A stretch of 51,671 nucleotides of DNA from an uncultured Massilimicrobiota sp. (GTDB taxonomy: Bacteria > Bacillota_I > Bacilli_A > Erysipelotrichales > Coprobacillaceae), in assembly GCA_944325245.1 (NCBI GenBank), contig CALUZM010000009.1, positions 1-51,671 of the forward strand, given 5' to 3'. Of the stretch, positions 17,167-25,026 are shown piece after piece. The notes under the pieces are model-generated. The model was given only the letters and a program-made list of their open reading frames with translations. It was not told where the DNA came from and did not search any database. Each line of letters begins with the position of its first letter. The stretch's first letter is position 1. The position numbers were made by a program, and so were the translations under genes.

Positions 17167-18828
17167 ATGGCTGTTAATAAAATAGAACTTTCATTAAAAA
17201 ATGTTTTAAGAAAGGCAATCATCGATTTGGGGTTTGTAGAAGATTACCCAGTGGAACAGATTGTCATTGAAATTCCTAAGGATCAGGCACATGGTGATTA
17301 TTCAACAAATATTGCGATGCAGCTGACAAAAGTCTTAAGAAGAAACCCACGTGAAATTGCCCAGGAAATTATTGAAGCATTAGATTTAGAAGCTGGTCAT
17401 ATCGAACATGTTGAAATGGCTGGACCAGGATTTATCAATTTATTTTTGAAAAAGGATGCGATGACTTCTATTATTAAAGAAGTTTTAAAAGAACAAGATC
17501 ACTTTGGTCATTCTGATTTTGGTGGTGGCGTTAAATATAATATTGAATTCGTTTCTGCTAATCCAACAGGAGATCTTCATTTAGGTCACGCCAAAGGAGC
17601 AGCTGTTGGTGACAGTATTTGTCGTATTATGAAAGCTGCTGGCTATGATGTGACAAGTGAATATTATATTAATGATGCAGGTAACCAGATTACAAATTTG
17701 GCTTTATCTTTATATGCCAGATATCAGCAGGCTTTTGGAATAGAAGCTAAGTTACCTGAAGATGGTTATCATGGACCTGATATTATTCAAATCGCTGAAG
17801 ATTTGAAAGCTGAGTTTGGAGACAAATACTTAAATGTTCCTCAGCAGGAAGCGATTGCCTATTTTAGAAAAATCGGAACAGAACATGAATTACAGAAAAT
17901 TAAAGATATCTTAAAAGAATTTAGAGTTGTTCATGATGTTTGGTTTAGTGAAACATCATTATATGAAAATAATAAGATTGAACCAACTATTCAAAAGTTA
18001 AAAGATCAGGGATATACTTATGAAAGTGAAGGTGCTTTATGGTTTAAATCTAGCGAATTTGGTGATGATAAAGACCGTGTGTTAATTAAAAGTGATGGAA
18101 GTTATACATATTTAACACCAGATATTGCATATCATTTAAATAAGCTGGATCGTGGTTATCAGTATTTAGTTGACTTACTTGGGGCTGATCATCATGGATA
18201 TATTCAGCGTATGAAAGCAGCAATTCAGGCTTTAGGATATAATGCTGATCAATTGAGCATTGATATTATGCAGATGGTACGTATGGTTGAAAATGGCGAA
18301 GTTGTCAAGATGAGTAAACGTACAGGAAATGCTGTCACAATTAAAGATTTAATCGAAGACATTGGTGTCGATGCAACACGTTATTTCTTTGTTTCTAAAG
18401 CAGCTAGCTCACCATTTGATTTTGACTTAGGTTTAGCAAAATCAAAATCAAATGATAATCCTGTTTATTATGCACAATATGCTCATGCTAGAATGTGTTC
18501 TATTGAAAGACAGGCACAGCAAGCTCATATTGATGTGGCTGATCATTTTGAATTGCTGGTTCATGAAAAAGAAATTGAACTAGTGAAACATATTAATGAG
18601 TTTAGAAATGAAGTGATTGAAAGTGCAAAATCAAGAGCACCACATAAAATCGCAAATTATATTCAAAAACTTGCGCAATTATTCCATTCGTTCTATAATG
18701 ACTGTTATGTCATTGATGAAAATCATTTAGATTTATCATCTCAGAGATTAGCATTGGTAAAAGCGGCACAGATTACTTTAAAGAATGCATTAAATTTAAT
18801 TGGTGTTGAAGCACCAGAGAAAATGTAG
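17167..18828 (+). CDS. argS: Arginyl-tRNA synthetase
   Basis: 553 residues, class I aminoacyl-tRNA synthetase charging tRNA-Arg. N-terminal tRNA-recognition domain (about residues 1-110). The HIGH-type motif appears as HLGHAKG (about 138-144) within SANPTGDLHLGHAKGAAVGD; KMSKRTG at about 381-387 is the KMSKS counterpart; the C-terminal anticodon-binding DALR domain covers about 435-553. AAGGAGG precedes the ATG. It is followed after nine bases by rpoE, as in Bacillus. Confidence 0.97.
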   Translation: MAVNKIELSLKNVLRKAIIDLGFVEDYPVEQIVIEIPKDQAHGDYSTNIAMQLTKVLRRNPREIAQEIIEALDLEAGHIEHVEMAGPGFINLFLKKDAMTSIIKEVLKEQDHFGHSDFGGGVKYNIEFVSANPTGDLHLGHAKGAAVGDSICRIMKAAGYDVTSEYYINDAGNQITNLALSLYARYQQAFGIEAKLPEDGYHGPDIIQIAEDLKAEFGDKYLNVPQQEAIAYFRKIGTEHELQKIKDILKEFRVVHDVWFSETSLYENNKIEPTIQKLKDQGYTYESEGALWFKSSEFGDDKDRVLIKSDGSYTYLTPDIAYHLNKLDRGYQYLVDLLGADHHGYIQRMKAAIQALGYNADQLSIDIMQMVRMVENGEVVKMSKRTGNAVTIKDLIEDIGVDATRYFFVSKAASSPFDFDLGLAKSKSNDNPVYYAQYAHARMCSIERQAQQAHIDVADHFELLVHEKEIELVKHINEFRNEVIESAKSRAPHKIANYIQKLAQLFHSFYNDCYVIDENHLDLSSQRLALVKAAQITLKNALNLIGVEAPEKM

Positions 18829-18837
18829 GAGGATATT

Positions 18838-19170
18838 ATGATTGATTATAGACAAAGTTCAATGGTAGATGTTGCATTTGATTTAATGACAAAAAAGAAA
18901 AAACCAGTAGATTTTTATAAATTATGGCAGGAAGTTTCTGAAATCAAAGGATTTGATGAAGAACAAAAAGATGAAAACGAATCATTATTTTATACAAACA
19001 TTACATTAGATGGACGTTTTATCACTGTAGGAGAAAATCGTTGGGATTTAAGAAGTCGTCATAAGTTTGATGAAGTGCATATTGACATGAATGATATCTA
19101 TGCGGATGATGAAGATGATTCTTCAGAAGATGAAGCTGATGATGGTTTAGTAGAAGATGATTATAATTAA
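18838..19170 (+). CDS. rpoE: DNA-directed RNA polymerase delta subunit
   Basis: 110 residues; binds RNA polymerase core and promotes recycling and initiation-complete selectivity in Firmicutes. The N-terminal winged-helix (HARE-HTH) domain spans about residues 1-85 (SMVDVAFDLM, VDFYKLWQEV, FYTNITLDGRFITVGENRWDLR). The acidic disordered tail (DDEDDSSEDEADDG) is short compared with that of Bacillus delta (about 170 residues total). Ribosome site AGGAGG lies over the argS stop codon. A strong terminator ends the four-gene unit. Confidence 0.95.
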   Translation: MIDYRQSSMVDVAFDLMTKKKKPVDFYKLWQEVSEIKGFDEEQKDENESLFYTNITLDGRFITVGENRWDLRSRHKFDEVHIDMNDIYADDEDDSSEDEADDGLVEDDYN

Positions 19171-19176
19171 TAATGG

Positions 19177-19202
19177 AGCTGAATCATGATTCAGCTTTTT
19201 TC
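19177..19202 (+). terminator. Terminator of the argS-rpoE unit
   Basis: AGCTGAATCATGATTCAGCT (19177-19196) is a perfect palindrome followed by TTTTT. Confidence 0.92.
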
Positions 19203-19219
19203 ATATATGCAGAAAGTAT

Positions 19220-19248
19220 TTTACTCATGAATGAAAAATGATTATAAT
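19220..19248 (+). promoter_or_regulatory. Promoter of the hydrolase-aroD unit
   Basis: -35 TTTACT (19220-19225), 17-base spacer, -10 TATAAT (19243-19248), 21 bases before the ATG at 19270. Confidence 0.65.
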
Positions 19249-19269
19249 AGAAAAAGGTGAGTTGTGATT

Positions 19270-19998
19270 ATGGAAGAAATCTATTATACAATCAAAGGAG
19301 AAGGTTTCCCGGTTTTTCTATTACATGGGAATGGGGAAGACCATCATATTTTTGATAAAGCAGTGAATATTTTAGCTGAAGATTATCAATGTATCTGTGT
19401 GGATTCACGTTATCATGGGAAAAGTGTTCATCAAGGTGAACTGTCTTATTCGCAGATGCAAAAAGATGTCATGAAAATTGCTGATGATCTTGAACTTGAA
19501 GCTTATGATGTTATTGGTTTTAGTGATGGTGCGATTGTTGCTTTATTGCTTGGGATGAATGATTCGCGTTTGAAACATATTGTGAGTTTGAGTGCGAATA
19601 CACAGCCCTGTTATATAAAACCTCTTTATCGTTTGACTTTTTATTTACAAGCATTATGTTTATTGATTTTTTCTATCTATCAATCTAAAGCTAGACTATC
19701 TTTTCGTTTGTATAAACTGATGTTAACACAACCTCATATTGCATATGAGCAACTCCAATACATCAAGATACCTGTGCTTGTTTTAGCTGGTGAATTTGAT
19801 ATGATTAAAGAAATAGATACACTAAAGATTGGAGAATCACTGCCTTATGGTATCGTAAAGATTATCAAACATGGCAATCATTTTTTATTGAGAGATTCTT
19901 TTTTGGAAACAATGCAGGAAATAACATTGTTTTTAAAAGCTTGTCATCAGGAGGAACAATATGAAAATATGTCAAATAGGACAATTGAAGATAGGTGA
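19270..19998 (+). CDS. Alpha/beta hydrolase fold protein
   Basis: 242 residues. The fold's landmarks are present: oxyanion-region LLHGNGEDHH (about residues 18-27), nucleophile elbow GFSDGA with Ser at about 85, acid in AGEFDM (about 174) and His in HGNHF (about 203). The region at about 115-160 is a cap rich in aromatic residues. Substrate unknown; small esterase or proline-iminopeptidase-like proteins look similar. The ATG at 19270 suits AAGGTGAG better than the GTG at 19264. The 3' end overlaps aroD by 38 bases, so it leads the aroD operon. Confidence 0.85.
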   Translation: MEEIYYTIKGEGFPVFLLHGNGEDHHIFDKAVNILAEDYQCICVDSRYHGKSVHQGELSYSQMQKDVMKIADDLELEAYDVIGFSDGAIVALLLGMNDSRLKHIVSLSANTQPCYIKPLYRLTFYLQALCLLIFSIYQSKARLSFRLYKLMLTQPHIAYEQLQYIKIPVLVLAGEFDMIKEIDTLKIGESLPYGIVKIIKHGNHFLLRDSFLETMQEITLFLKACHQEEQYENMSNRTIEDR

Positions 19999-20713
19999 AG
20001 GCAAACCAAAAATTTGTTTACCAATCGTAGAAAAAACAACAGAAGATATTTTAAAACGTATTCAATCTTATGAAAAGTATACATATGACGTGATAGAATT
20101 GCGTATTGATTTCTATGAAAATATTCATGATGAAAAACAGGTCCTTAATCTTCTCCAACAAATCAAAAAACAGACCAATCGTCCTTTGTTGTTGACATAT
20201 CGTTCTTTAAGAGAAGGAGGACAGCTACAGCTTGAAGACCATGAATACATCAAATTGATTGAAACAGCCTGTCAAAGTCATAGTGTGGATATGGTTGATA
20301 TTGAATTGATGAGTGGAAATGTTTTGGTCTGTCAGTTAGTCAAAATAGCTCATCAAAATGATGTTAAGGTGATTATGTCTTATCATGATTTTGATCAGAC
20401 ACCGGATGTTCATGAAATGAAAAAGCATCTGGAAAGCATGGAGATTTTAGGTGCTGATATTGGCAAAATTGCAGTTATGCCCCATCGTTATAAAGATGTT
20501 ATACGTCTATTAGAAGTGACTATGGAAATGTCACAAAGATTAAATATACCATTAGTGACGATGTCCATGGGAGAAATGGGAAAGATTTCACGTATATCAG
20601 GAGAATTAACAGGTTCTGCTATGACTTTTGCCAGTGGTGGTCTTTCATCTGCGCCAGGACAGATACCTGTTGAGCAGATGAATATATTGTTGGAGGCGAT
20701 TCATCATGATTGA
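19961..20713 (+). CDS. aroD: 3-dehydroquinate dehydratase, type I
   Basis: 250 residues; third step of the shikimate pathway, forming 3-dehydroshikimate through a Schiff base. Seen: YDVIELRIDFYEN near residue 43-55, catalytic His at about 142 in MSYHDF, Schiff-base Lys at about 169 in GADIGKIAVMP, and the substrate loop SSAPGQIPV near the end. Both catalytic residues match the family positions (His143/Lys170 in enterobacteria). GGAGG precedes the ATG at 19961, inside the hydrolase gene. Other aro genes are not in this window. The next gene overlaps by eight bases. Confidence 0.95.
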   Translation: MKICQIGQLKIGEGKPKICLPIVEKTTEDILKRIQSYEKYTYDVIELRIDFYENIHDEKQVLNLLQQIKKQTNRPLLLTYRSLREGGQLQLEDHEYIKLIETACQSHSVDMVDIELMSGNVLVCQLVKIAHQNDVKVIMSYHDFDQTPDVHEMKKHLESMEILGADIGKIAVMPHRYKDVIRLLEVTMEMSQRLNIPLVTMSMGEMGKISRISGELTGSAMTFASGGLSSAPGQIPVEQMNILLEAIHHD

Positions 20714-21482
20714 TTTATTAAAAGCTCAAAAAGCCTTTCAGAAATATATCAGTCACTATGACATGGATATTCCTTCCATTCGCCTTAAAGTTATTCATAC
20801 ATATAAAGTCATGGAATGTAGTGAATATTTATGTCAACAACTTCATCTTTCAAAAGAAGATACAGCTTTGGCATCACTGATTGCTTTATTGCATGATATT
20901 GGACGTTTTGAACAATGGATGAGATTTCAAAGCTTTGCAGATTATAAAACAATTGATCATGCTTTATTTTCCAGTCAGTTATTATTTCAAGATGGATTGA
21001 TTAGAGAATTTATTGACGATGATTGTTATGATATGATTATTCAGCATGCAATTGAACAGCATAATCGTTATCAAATTGAAGAAGGATTTGATGAAAGAAC
21101 GTTATTGTTTATTCATCTGATTAGAGATGCTGATAAATTAGATAATTTTAGAGTTAAGGAAGAAGAAAAAATAGAGAACATTCTTTATGTGTCTCTTGAA
21201 GAAGTGAATCAGGAGAATATTTCACCTGAAATCTATCAGCAGTTTTCACACCAGGAGCTGATTTATGCACCTTATCGAAAAACACATATTGATATGTGGC
21301 TATCTTATATTGCTTTTATTTTTGATTTGCATTTTATAGAAAGTATTCAATATATTCAAAAATATCATTGGGTAGAACGTTCTTTTGATCGTTTACATCC
21401 CATTCAATCAGAAGTTTATCAGCAATATTTAACATTAAGACAGATAGCCTTAGATTATATTGAGAAAAGAGGTCAGTTATGA
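20706..21482 (+). CDS. HD-domain metal-dependent phosphohydrolase
   Basis: 258 residues. HD-superfamily metal site: the H33-like histidine in RLKVIHTYKVME, HD pair in LIALLHDIGRFEQW (about residues 63-64), HAIEQHN and RDADKLDNFR. Such single-domain HD proteins are phosphatases or nucleotidases; the substrate cannot be told. The C-terminal third is helical without a known domain. Overlaps aroD upstream by eight bases and the transporter downstream by ATGA, so all are translated from one message. Confidence 0.88.
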   Translation: MIDLLKAQKAFQKYISHYDMDIPSIRLKVIHTYKVMECSEYLCQQLHLSKEDTALASLIALLHDIGRFEQWMRFQSFADYKTIDHALFSSQLLFQDGLIREFIDDDCYDMIIQHAIEQHNRYQIEEGFDERTLLFIHLIRDADKLDNFRVKEEEKIENILYVSLEEVNQENISPEIYQQFSHQELIYAPYRKTHIDMWLSYIAFIFDLHFIESIQYIQKYHWVERSFDRLHPIQSEVYQQYLTLRQIALDYIEKRGQL

Positions 21483-21988
21483 GTCATCAAAAAACAAGAA
21501 AAATGGTCTATTTGGCACTTTTAAGTGCTATTGCCATTGTTTTACATATGGTTGAATCCATGATACCTGTTCCTTTACCCACTGGAGCAAAATTAGGATT
21601 GGCCAATATTATTTCTTTGGTTGTGATTCAATTGTATGGGATTAAGGAGATGTTTATTGTCAATATCTTTAGAGTTTTGGTTTCTAATCTTTTAATGGGA
21701 ACATTTATGAGTAATGGATTCTTTATCAGCTGTGGTGGTGTCTTTGTCAGCAGTTTGGCTTTATCACTCATTTATTGTTTTACTCATTTGCCAATGGTTT
21801 CAACATCTATTATTGCAGCCATTTTTCATAATATTGGACAAGTTGCAGTGGTTGCCTTTATGATGTCAGCTCAAATTATTATGCTTTATGTTTTTCCATT
21901 GCTTATTACATCCATTCCAACAGGTATTTTAACGGGGTTGATTGCGATTGAAATTTTAAAAAGAGTCAAGAAGGAACAGTTTCAATAA
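21479..21988 (+). CDS. Gx transporter family protein (heptaprenyl diphosphate synthase component I-like)
   Basis: 169 residues, five or six membrane helices. LPTGAKLGLANIISLVVIQ (about residues 33-51) and ISCGGVFVSSLAL are the typical glycine-rich blocks of the Hpre_diP_synt_I/Gx family, which resembles substrate-binding S components of ECF transporters. The old synthase name is not supported by any catalytic motif. In relatives it often sits near a polyprenyl synthase or FMN transferase; neither is here. Last gene of the hydrolase-aroD-HD run. Confidence 0.85.
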   Translation: MSHQKTRKMVYLALLSAIAIVLHMVESMIPVPLPTGAKLGLANIISLVVIQLYGIKEMFIVNIFRVLVSNLLMGTFMSNGFFISCGGVFVSSLALSLIYCFTHLPMVSTSIIAAIFHNIGQVAVVAFMMSAQIIMLYVFPLLITSIPTGILTGLIAIEILKRVKKEQFQ

Positions 21989-22002
21989 TTGTTCCTTTTT
22001 TG
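21971..22002 (+). terminator. Terminator after the Gx transporter
   Basis: AAGGAACA (21971-21978) pairs with TGTTCCTT, then TTTTT. The stop codon lies in the loop. Confidence 0.85.
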
Positions 22003-22009
22003 ATATAAT
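21981..22009 (+). promoter_or_regulatory. Probable glpK promoter
   Basis: -10 TATAAT (22004-22009) with a weak -35 TTCAAT (21981-21986) at 17 bases, overlapping the preceding terminator. No cre-like palindrome is evident. Confidence 0.45.
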
Positions 22010-22029
22010 AGAAAAAAGGAGATGGACAT

Positions 22030-23514
22030 ATGGAAGAATTTGTTTTGGCTATTGATCAGGGCACAACAAGTACCCGTGCAATCTTGTTTGATCAGAAAGG
22101 AAAGTTAAGGTATATCGAACAAAGAGAATTTCAACAGTATTTTCCCCATTCTGGTTGGGTAGAACATGACGCTATAGAAATCTGGAATTCTGTTGTTGAG
22201 GTTGTTCAATCATTATTTACTATTCATAATATTCGCTCTTGTCAAATTAAGGCTATTGGCATTACTAATCAAAGAGAAACAACAGTTGTCTGGGATAAGA
22301 CAACAGGAGAGCCAATTTATCATGCTATTGTCTGGCAGTCTCGACAATCAAAGGACATTTGTGATGATTTGATTGAACAAGGTTATAGTTCTATGATTCA
22401 AAAAAAGACAGGACTATTAATTAATCCTTATTTTAGTGCCAGCAAAATCAGATGGATTTTAGATCATGCGGAATACGAAAATAAGGAAAATCTATTATTT
22501 GGAACGATTGATACATGGCTGATATGGAAATTAACAGGTGGAAAAGTCCATGCGACTGATTATACGAATGCTTCAAGAACATTGCTTTATAATATTCATG
22601 ACTTAAAATGGGACAAAGATTTATTAGCATTATTTGATATTCCTGAGAGTATGTTACCTGAAGTCAAGGAGTCTTCATGTATTTATGGTTATAGCGATGA
22701 AACATTGCTTAGTGGATTGCATTTTAGAGCACCTATTTGTGGTGTGGCTGGCGATCAGCAGGCTTCACTTTTTGGTCATGCCTGCTATGAAGTTGGTGAT
22801 ATGAAAAACACTTATGGAACAGGGTGCTTCCTATTGATGAATACGGGTGAACATCCAGTTTCTTCAGAAAATGGTTTACTCACAACCATTGCCTGGGGTA
22901 TCAATGGGAAAGTGACTTATGCCTTAGAAGGTTCTGTTTTTGTAGGTGGAAGTGTCATGCAATGGTTAAGAGATGGTCTGCAGTTATTTTCACATGTTAA
23001 AGAGACAGCGGATATGGCGAAAACTTTAAAAGATAATGAAGGTGTCTATCTGATTCCAGCATTTGTAGGATTAGGAACACCTTATTGGGATGATGATGTC
23101 AGAGGCACAATCTTTGGATTGACACGTGGCACATCAAGGCATCACCTGGTACGTGCGGCTTTAGAGTCTATTGCTTATCAGAGTCGTGATGTTATTGAGG
23201 TGATGAAAAAAGAAGCTGATATGTCTTTAAATAGTTTATCAGTAGATGGTGGGGCGACAACCAATGAATTTTTAATGCAGTTTCAAAGTGATATCTTAAA
23301 TATTGATATTTTGCAGCCATCTGTCAAAGAAACAACAGCTTTAGGAGCAGCTTATTTAGCTGGTTTGGCGATAGGTTTTTATAAGAGTCAGCAGGATATT
23401 AAAGAGTATCATCAGATTTCTCGTGTTTATCATCCTACAATGGATCAAAAGCAGGCTTCATATTATTATCAGCAATGGCAAAAAGCAATTACAGCAACAC
23501 GTGTATTTAAATAG
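22030..23514 (+). CDS. glpK: Glycerol kinase
   Basis: 494 residues, FGGY family; phosphorylates glycerol to glycerol 3-phosphate. Seen: [10 protein letters not shown] (about residues 8-17), [11 protein letters not shown] (about 81-91), the [10 protein letters not shown] nucleotide-site block (about 240) and [17 protein letters not shown] near 405. In Bacillus and Enterococcus a histidine near 230 is phosphorylated by HPr; here the segment before PICGVAGDQ reads LLSGLHFRA, and ungapped alignment puts Ser at that position, so PTS activation may be absent. GGAGATGG precedes the ATG. No glpF or glpD adjoins; a lipoprotein gene follows after nine bases. Confidence 0.96.
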   Translation: MEEFVLAIDQGTTSTRAILFDQKGKLRYIEQREFQQYFPHSGWVEHDAIEIWNSVVEVVQSLFTIHNIRSCQIKAIGITNQRETTVVWDKTTGEPIYHAIVWQSRQSKDICDDLIEQGYSSMIQKKTGLLINPYFSASKIRWILDHAEYENKENLLFGTIDTWLIWKLTGGKVHATDYTNASRTLLYNIHDLKWDKDLLALFDIPESMLPEVKESSCIYGYSDETLLSGLHFRAPICGVAGDQQASLFGHACYEVGDMKNTYGTGCFLLMNTGEHPVSSENGLLTTIAWGINGKVTYALEGSVFVGGSVMQWLRDGLQLFSHVKETADMAKTLKDNEGVYLIPAFVGLGTPYWDDDVRGTIFGLTRGTSRHHLVRAALESIAYQSRDVIEVMKKEADMSLNSLSVDGGATTNEFLMQFQSDILNIDILQPSVKETTALGAAYLAGLAIGFYKSQQDIKEYHQISRVYHPTMDQKQASYYYQQWQKAITATRVFK

Positions 23515-23523
23515 GAGGTCTTT

Positions 23524-23994
23524 ATGAAAATCAAAAAAATTGTTGCTTTGACTTTACTGACATGTTTATTGGTAGGATGTCAACAGACTGAGGAAACAGC
23601 CAAAGATGATCAGTCAACTATTGAGTTGATTCAGACTGATGATAGCTGGGGAATTGTTTTATCAGCAACAGATATAAGCAATACAGGTTTAACATTAGTT
23701 TGTAGTCAAAATGGTGGAGAAATCACTGGAGAGCTTCAAACAGGTGAAAAATACTGGCTTGAAGAAAAAGTAGATGGACAATGGCAGGAACTTTCAATAC
23801 CTGAAAAACCTGTCTGGCAAGACGAAGCTTATACCATTGAAACACAGAATTTAACACAGTGGGATATTCAATGGACTAATCTTTATGGGACATTATCACA
23901 AGGAGAATATCGCATTGGTAAAGAAATACAAGATTTTCGTGGTGGTAGTGACTATGATGAAAAAGCTTATTATGCCGAGTTTGTGATTGAATAA
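23524..23994 (+). CDS. Lipoprotein with a bacterial Ig-like domain
   Basis: 156 residues. Signal peptide with lipobox LLVGC, lipidated Cys at about residue 19, then an acidic linker. The body is beta-rich and matches the pattern of small Ig-like domains on Firmicute lipoproteins: LEEKVDGQWQEL, followed by GTLSQGEYRIGKEI and a terminal YYAEFVIE strand. Extracellular, membrane-anchored; ligand unknown. AGGAGG overlaps the glpK stop region, so it is probably co-transcribed with glpK, although no functional link is obvious. Confidence 0.82.
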   Translation: MKIKKIVALTLLTCLLVGCQQTEETAKDDQSTIELIQTDDSWGIVLSATDISNTGLTLVCSQNGGEITGELQTGEKYWLEEKVDGQWQELSIPEKPVWQDEAYTIETQNLTQWDIQWTNLYGTLSQGEYRIGKEIQDFRGGSDYDEKAYYAEFVIE

Positions 23995-24071
23995 AATGAG
24001 TATAAAAAGATAGATTGATGAAATAAAGGTTTTGTCATTATAGATTTTGATATCTTTTAATCTAAGATAAG

Positions 24072-24124
24072 AAAAACGTAGCTCATATTTCATTTTTAAC
24101 TGTGAAATAGAACTACGTTTTTTA
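24072..24124. terminator. Long bidirectional terminator hairpin
   Basis: AAAAACGTAG (24072-24081) pairs with CTACGTTTTT (24113-24122), with an inner TATTTCA/TGAAATA stem. Runs of A and T on either side allow action on both strands, ending glpK-lipoprotein and the minus-strand gene. Confidence 0.85.
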
Positions 24125-24130
24125 TTAAAA

Positions 24131-24535
24131 TTAAAAATGATATTCTTCAGTGAGTCCAGTCTTTGTTCTCCATTGAACTGTTGCATTTTCTAAATGGAAA
24201 ATACATAGTTTATAACCTGTTTGTTCATTATAGATTTTCTGCATTGCTGGAGCTTGAGAAAGAACCATATTTGCGATAGTATCATCTTCTTCAAAAACAG
24301 CATCACCATAATATCTTAGAAAATCTTCTCCATTACAAGCACAGATTTCTATATGAGAATTTGCTTTTAATTGTTTATAGACATCTTTAAAAGAACCTAC
24401 ACCAAAATATAATTTTTCATTTAAAAATAAATGAAAAGCTAATGGACGACATTTTGGTCTATCACCATCTATTGTCGCAACTGTAAAAAAATCAACTTGT
24501 TTTAAATAATCTTCAATTTTTTGTAATTTGTTCAT
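24131..24535 (-). CDS. Pyridoxamine 5'-phosphate oxidase-like flavin-binding protein
   Basis: 134 residues, split-barrel fold. FFTVATIDGDRPKCRPLAF (about residues 17-35), KLYFGVGSFKDVYKQLKAN, and IEICACNGEDFLRYYGDAVF are the typical FMN-binding core of small PNPOx-like proteins. It lacks the full PdxH length, so it is probably a flavin- or F420-type reductase/oxidase of unknown substrate. The ATG at 24535 is chosen because GGAGG (24544-24548) sits just upstream; the longer frame has none. It is divergent from the HxlR regulator, its likely controller. Confidence 0.85.
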   Translation of the reverse strand: MNKLQKIEDYLKQVDFFTVATIDGDRPKCRPLAFHLFLNEKLYFGVGSFKDVYKQLKANSHIEICACNGEDFLRYYGDAVFEEDDTIANMVLSQAPAMQKIYNEQTGYKLCIFHLENATVQWRTKTGLTEEYHF

Positions 24536-24610
24536 TTGTATAACCTCCTCTTTACTCTCTTTGAACAATATGATAATATCATTGTAGTATATAAAATAAA
24601 AGTACGATAT

Positions 24611-24633
24611 TTTTATATACTAAGTATATAAAA
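24611..24633. promoter_or_regulatory. Palindromic operator between the PNPOx-like and HxlR genes
   Basis: TTTTATATAC (24611-24620), TAA, GTATATAAAA (24624-24633): a perfect 10-base inverted repeat just before the regulator start. A related half, AGTATATAAAA, recurs at about 24587. A binding site for the HxlR-type regulator is inferred. Confidence 0.6.
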
Positions 24634-24655
24634 GGATACTATGGAGGGATGAACT

Positions 24656-24991
24656 ATGCAAGATGAAAGATTTGGAAAGTGTCCATATTTTACTGCACAA
24701 TCAGTTTTACAGGGAAAATGGTCTATTCTCATTATGCATTATCTGAGTGAAGACACTATTCGTTTTAATCAGTTGTTAAAACTGATGCCACATATGACAC
24801 ATGCGACTTTATCAAAACAACTAAAGAAAATGGAAAAAGATGGATTGATTATTCGTAAGGAATTTCCTCAGGTCCCACCAAAGGTTGAATACAGTTTAAG
24901 TGATATTGGAAAGAAATTTTTACCAGTATTAGATAGTTTAGAAGAGTGGGGAAAAGAATATATTCAATATATGAATGAACCGAAAATATAA
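24656..24991 (+). CDS. HxlR family transcriptional regulator
   Basis: 111 residues. Winged-helix DNA-binding protein with the HxlR hallmark: CPYFTAQSVLQGKWSILIM (about residues 9-27), RFNQLLKLMPHMTHATLSKQ as recognition region, and YSLSDIGKKFLPVLDSLEEW at the end. The N-terminal Cys at position 9 is the redox- or electrophile-sensing residue in HypR-like relatives; whether it is used here is unknown. GGAGGG supports the ATG at 24656. Divergent from the flavoprotein gene, a usual HxlR arrangement. Confidence 0.92.
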   Translation: MQDERFGKCPYFTAQSVLQGKWSILIMHYLSEDTIRFNQLLKLMPHMTHATLSKQLKKMEKDGLIIRKEFPQVPPKVEYSLSDIGKKFLPVLDSLEEWGKEYIQYMNEPKI

Positions 24992-25024
24992 AAAACATGA
25001 CTTCATTTCAAAGTCATGTTTTCA
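24992..25024. terminator. Bidirectional terminator
   Basis: AAAACATGACTT (24992-25003), short loop, AAGTCATGTTTT (25011-25022), between the convergent HxlR and DUF2207 genes. Confidence 0.88.
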
Positions 25025-25026
25025 TT

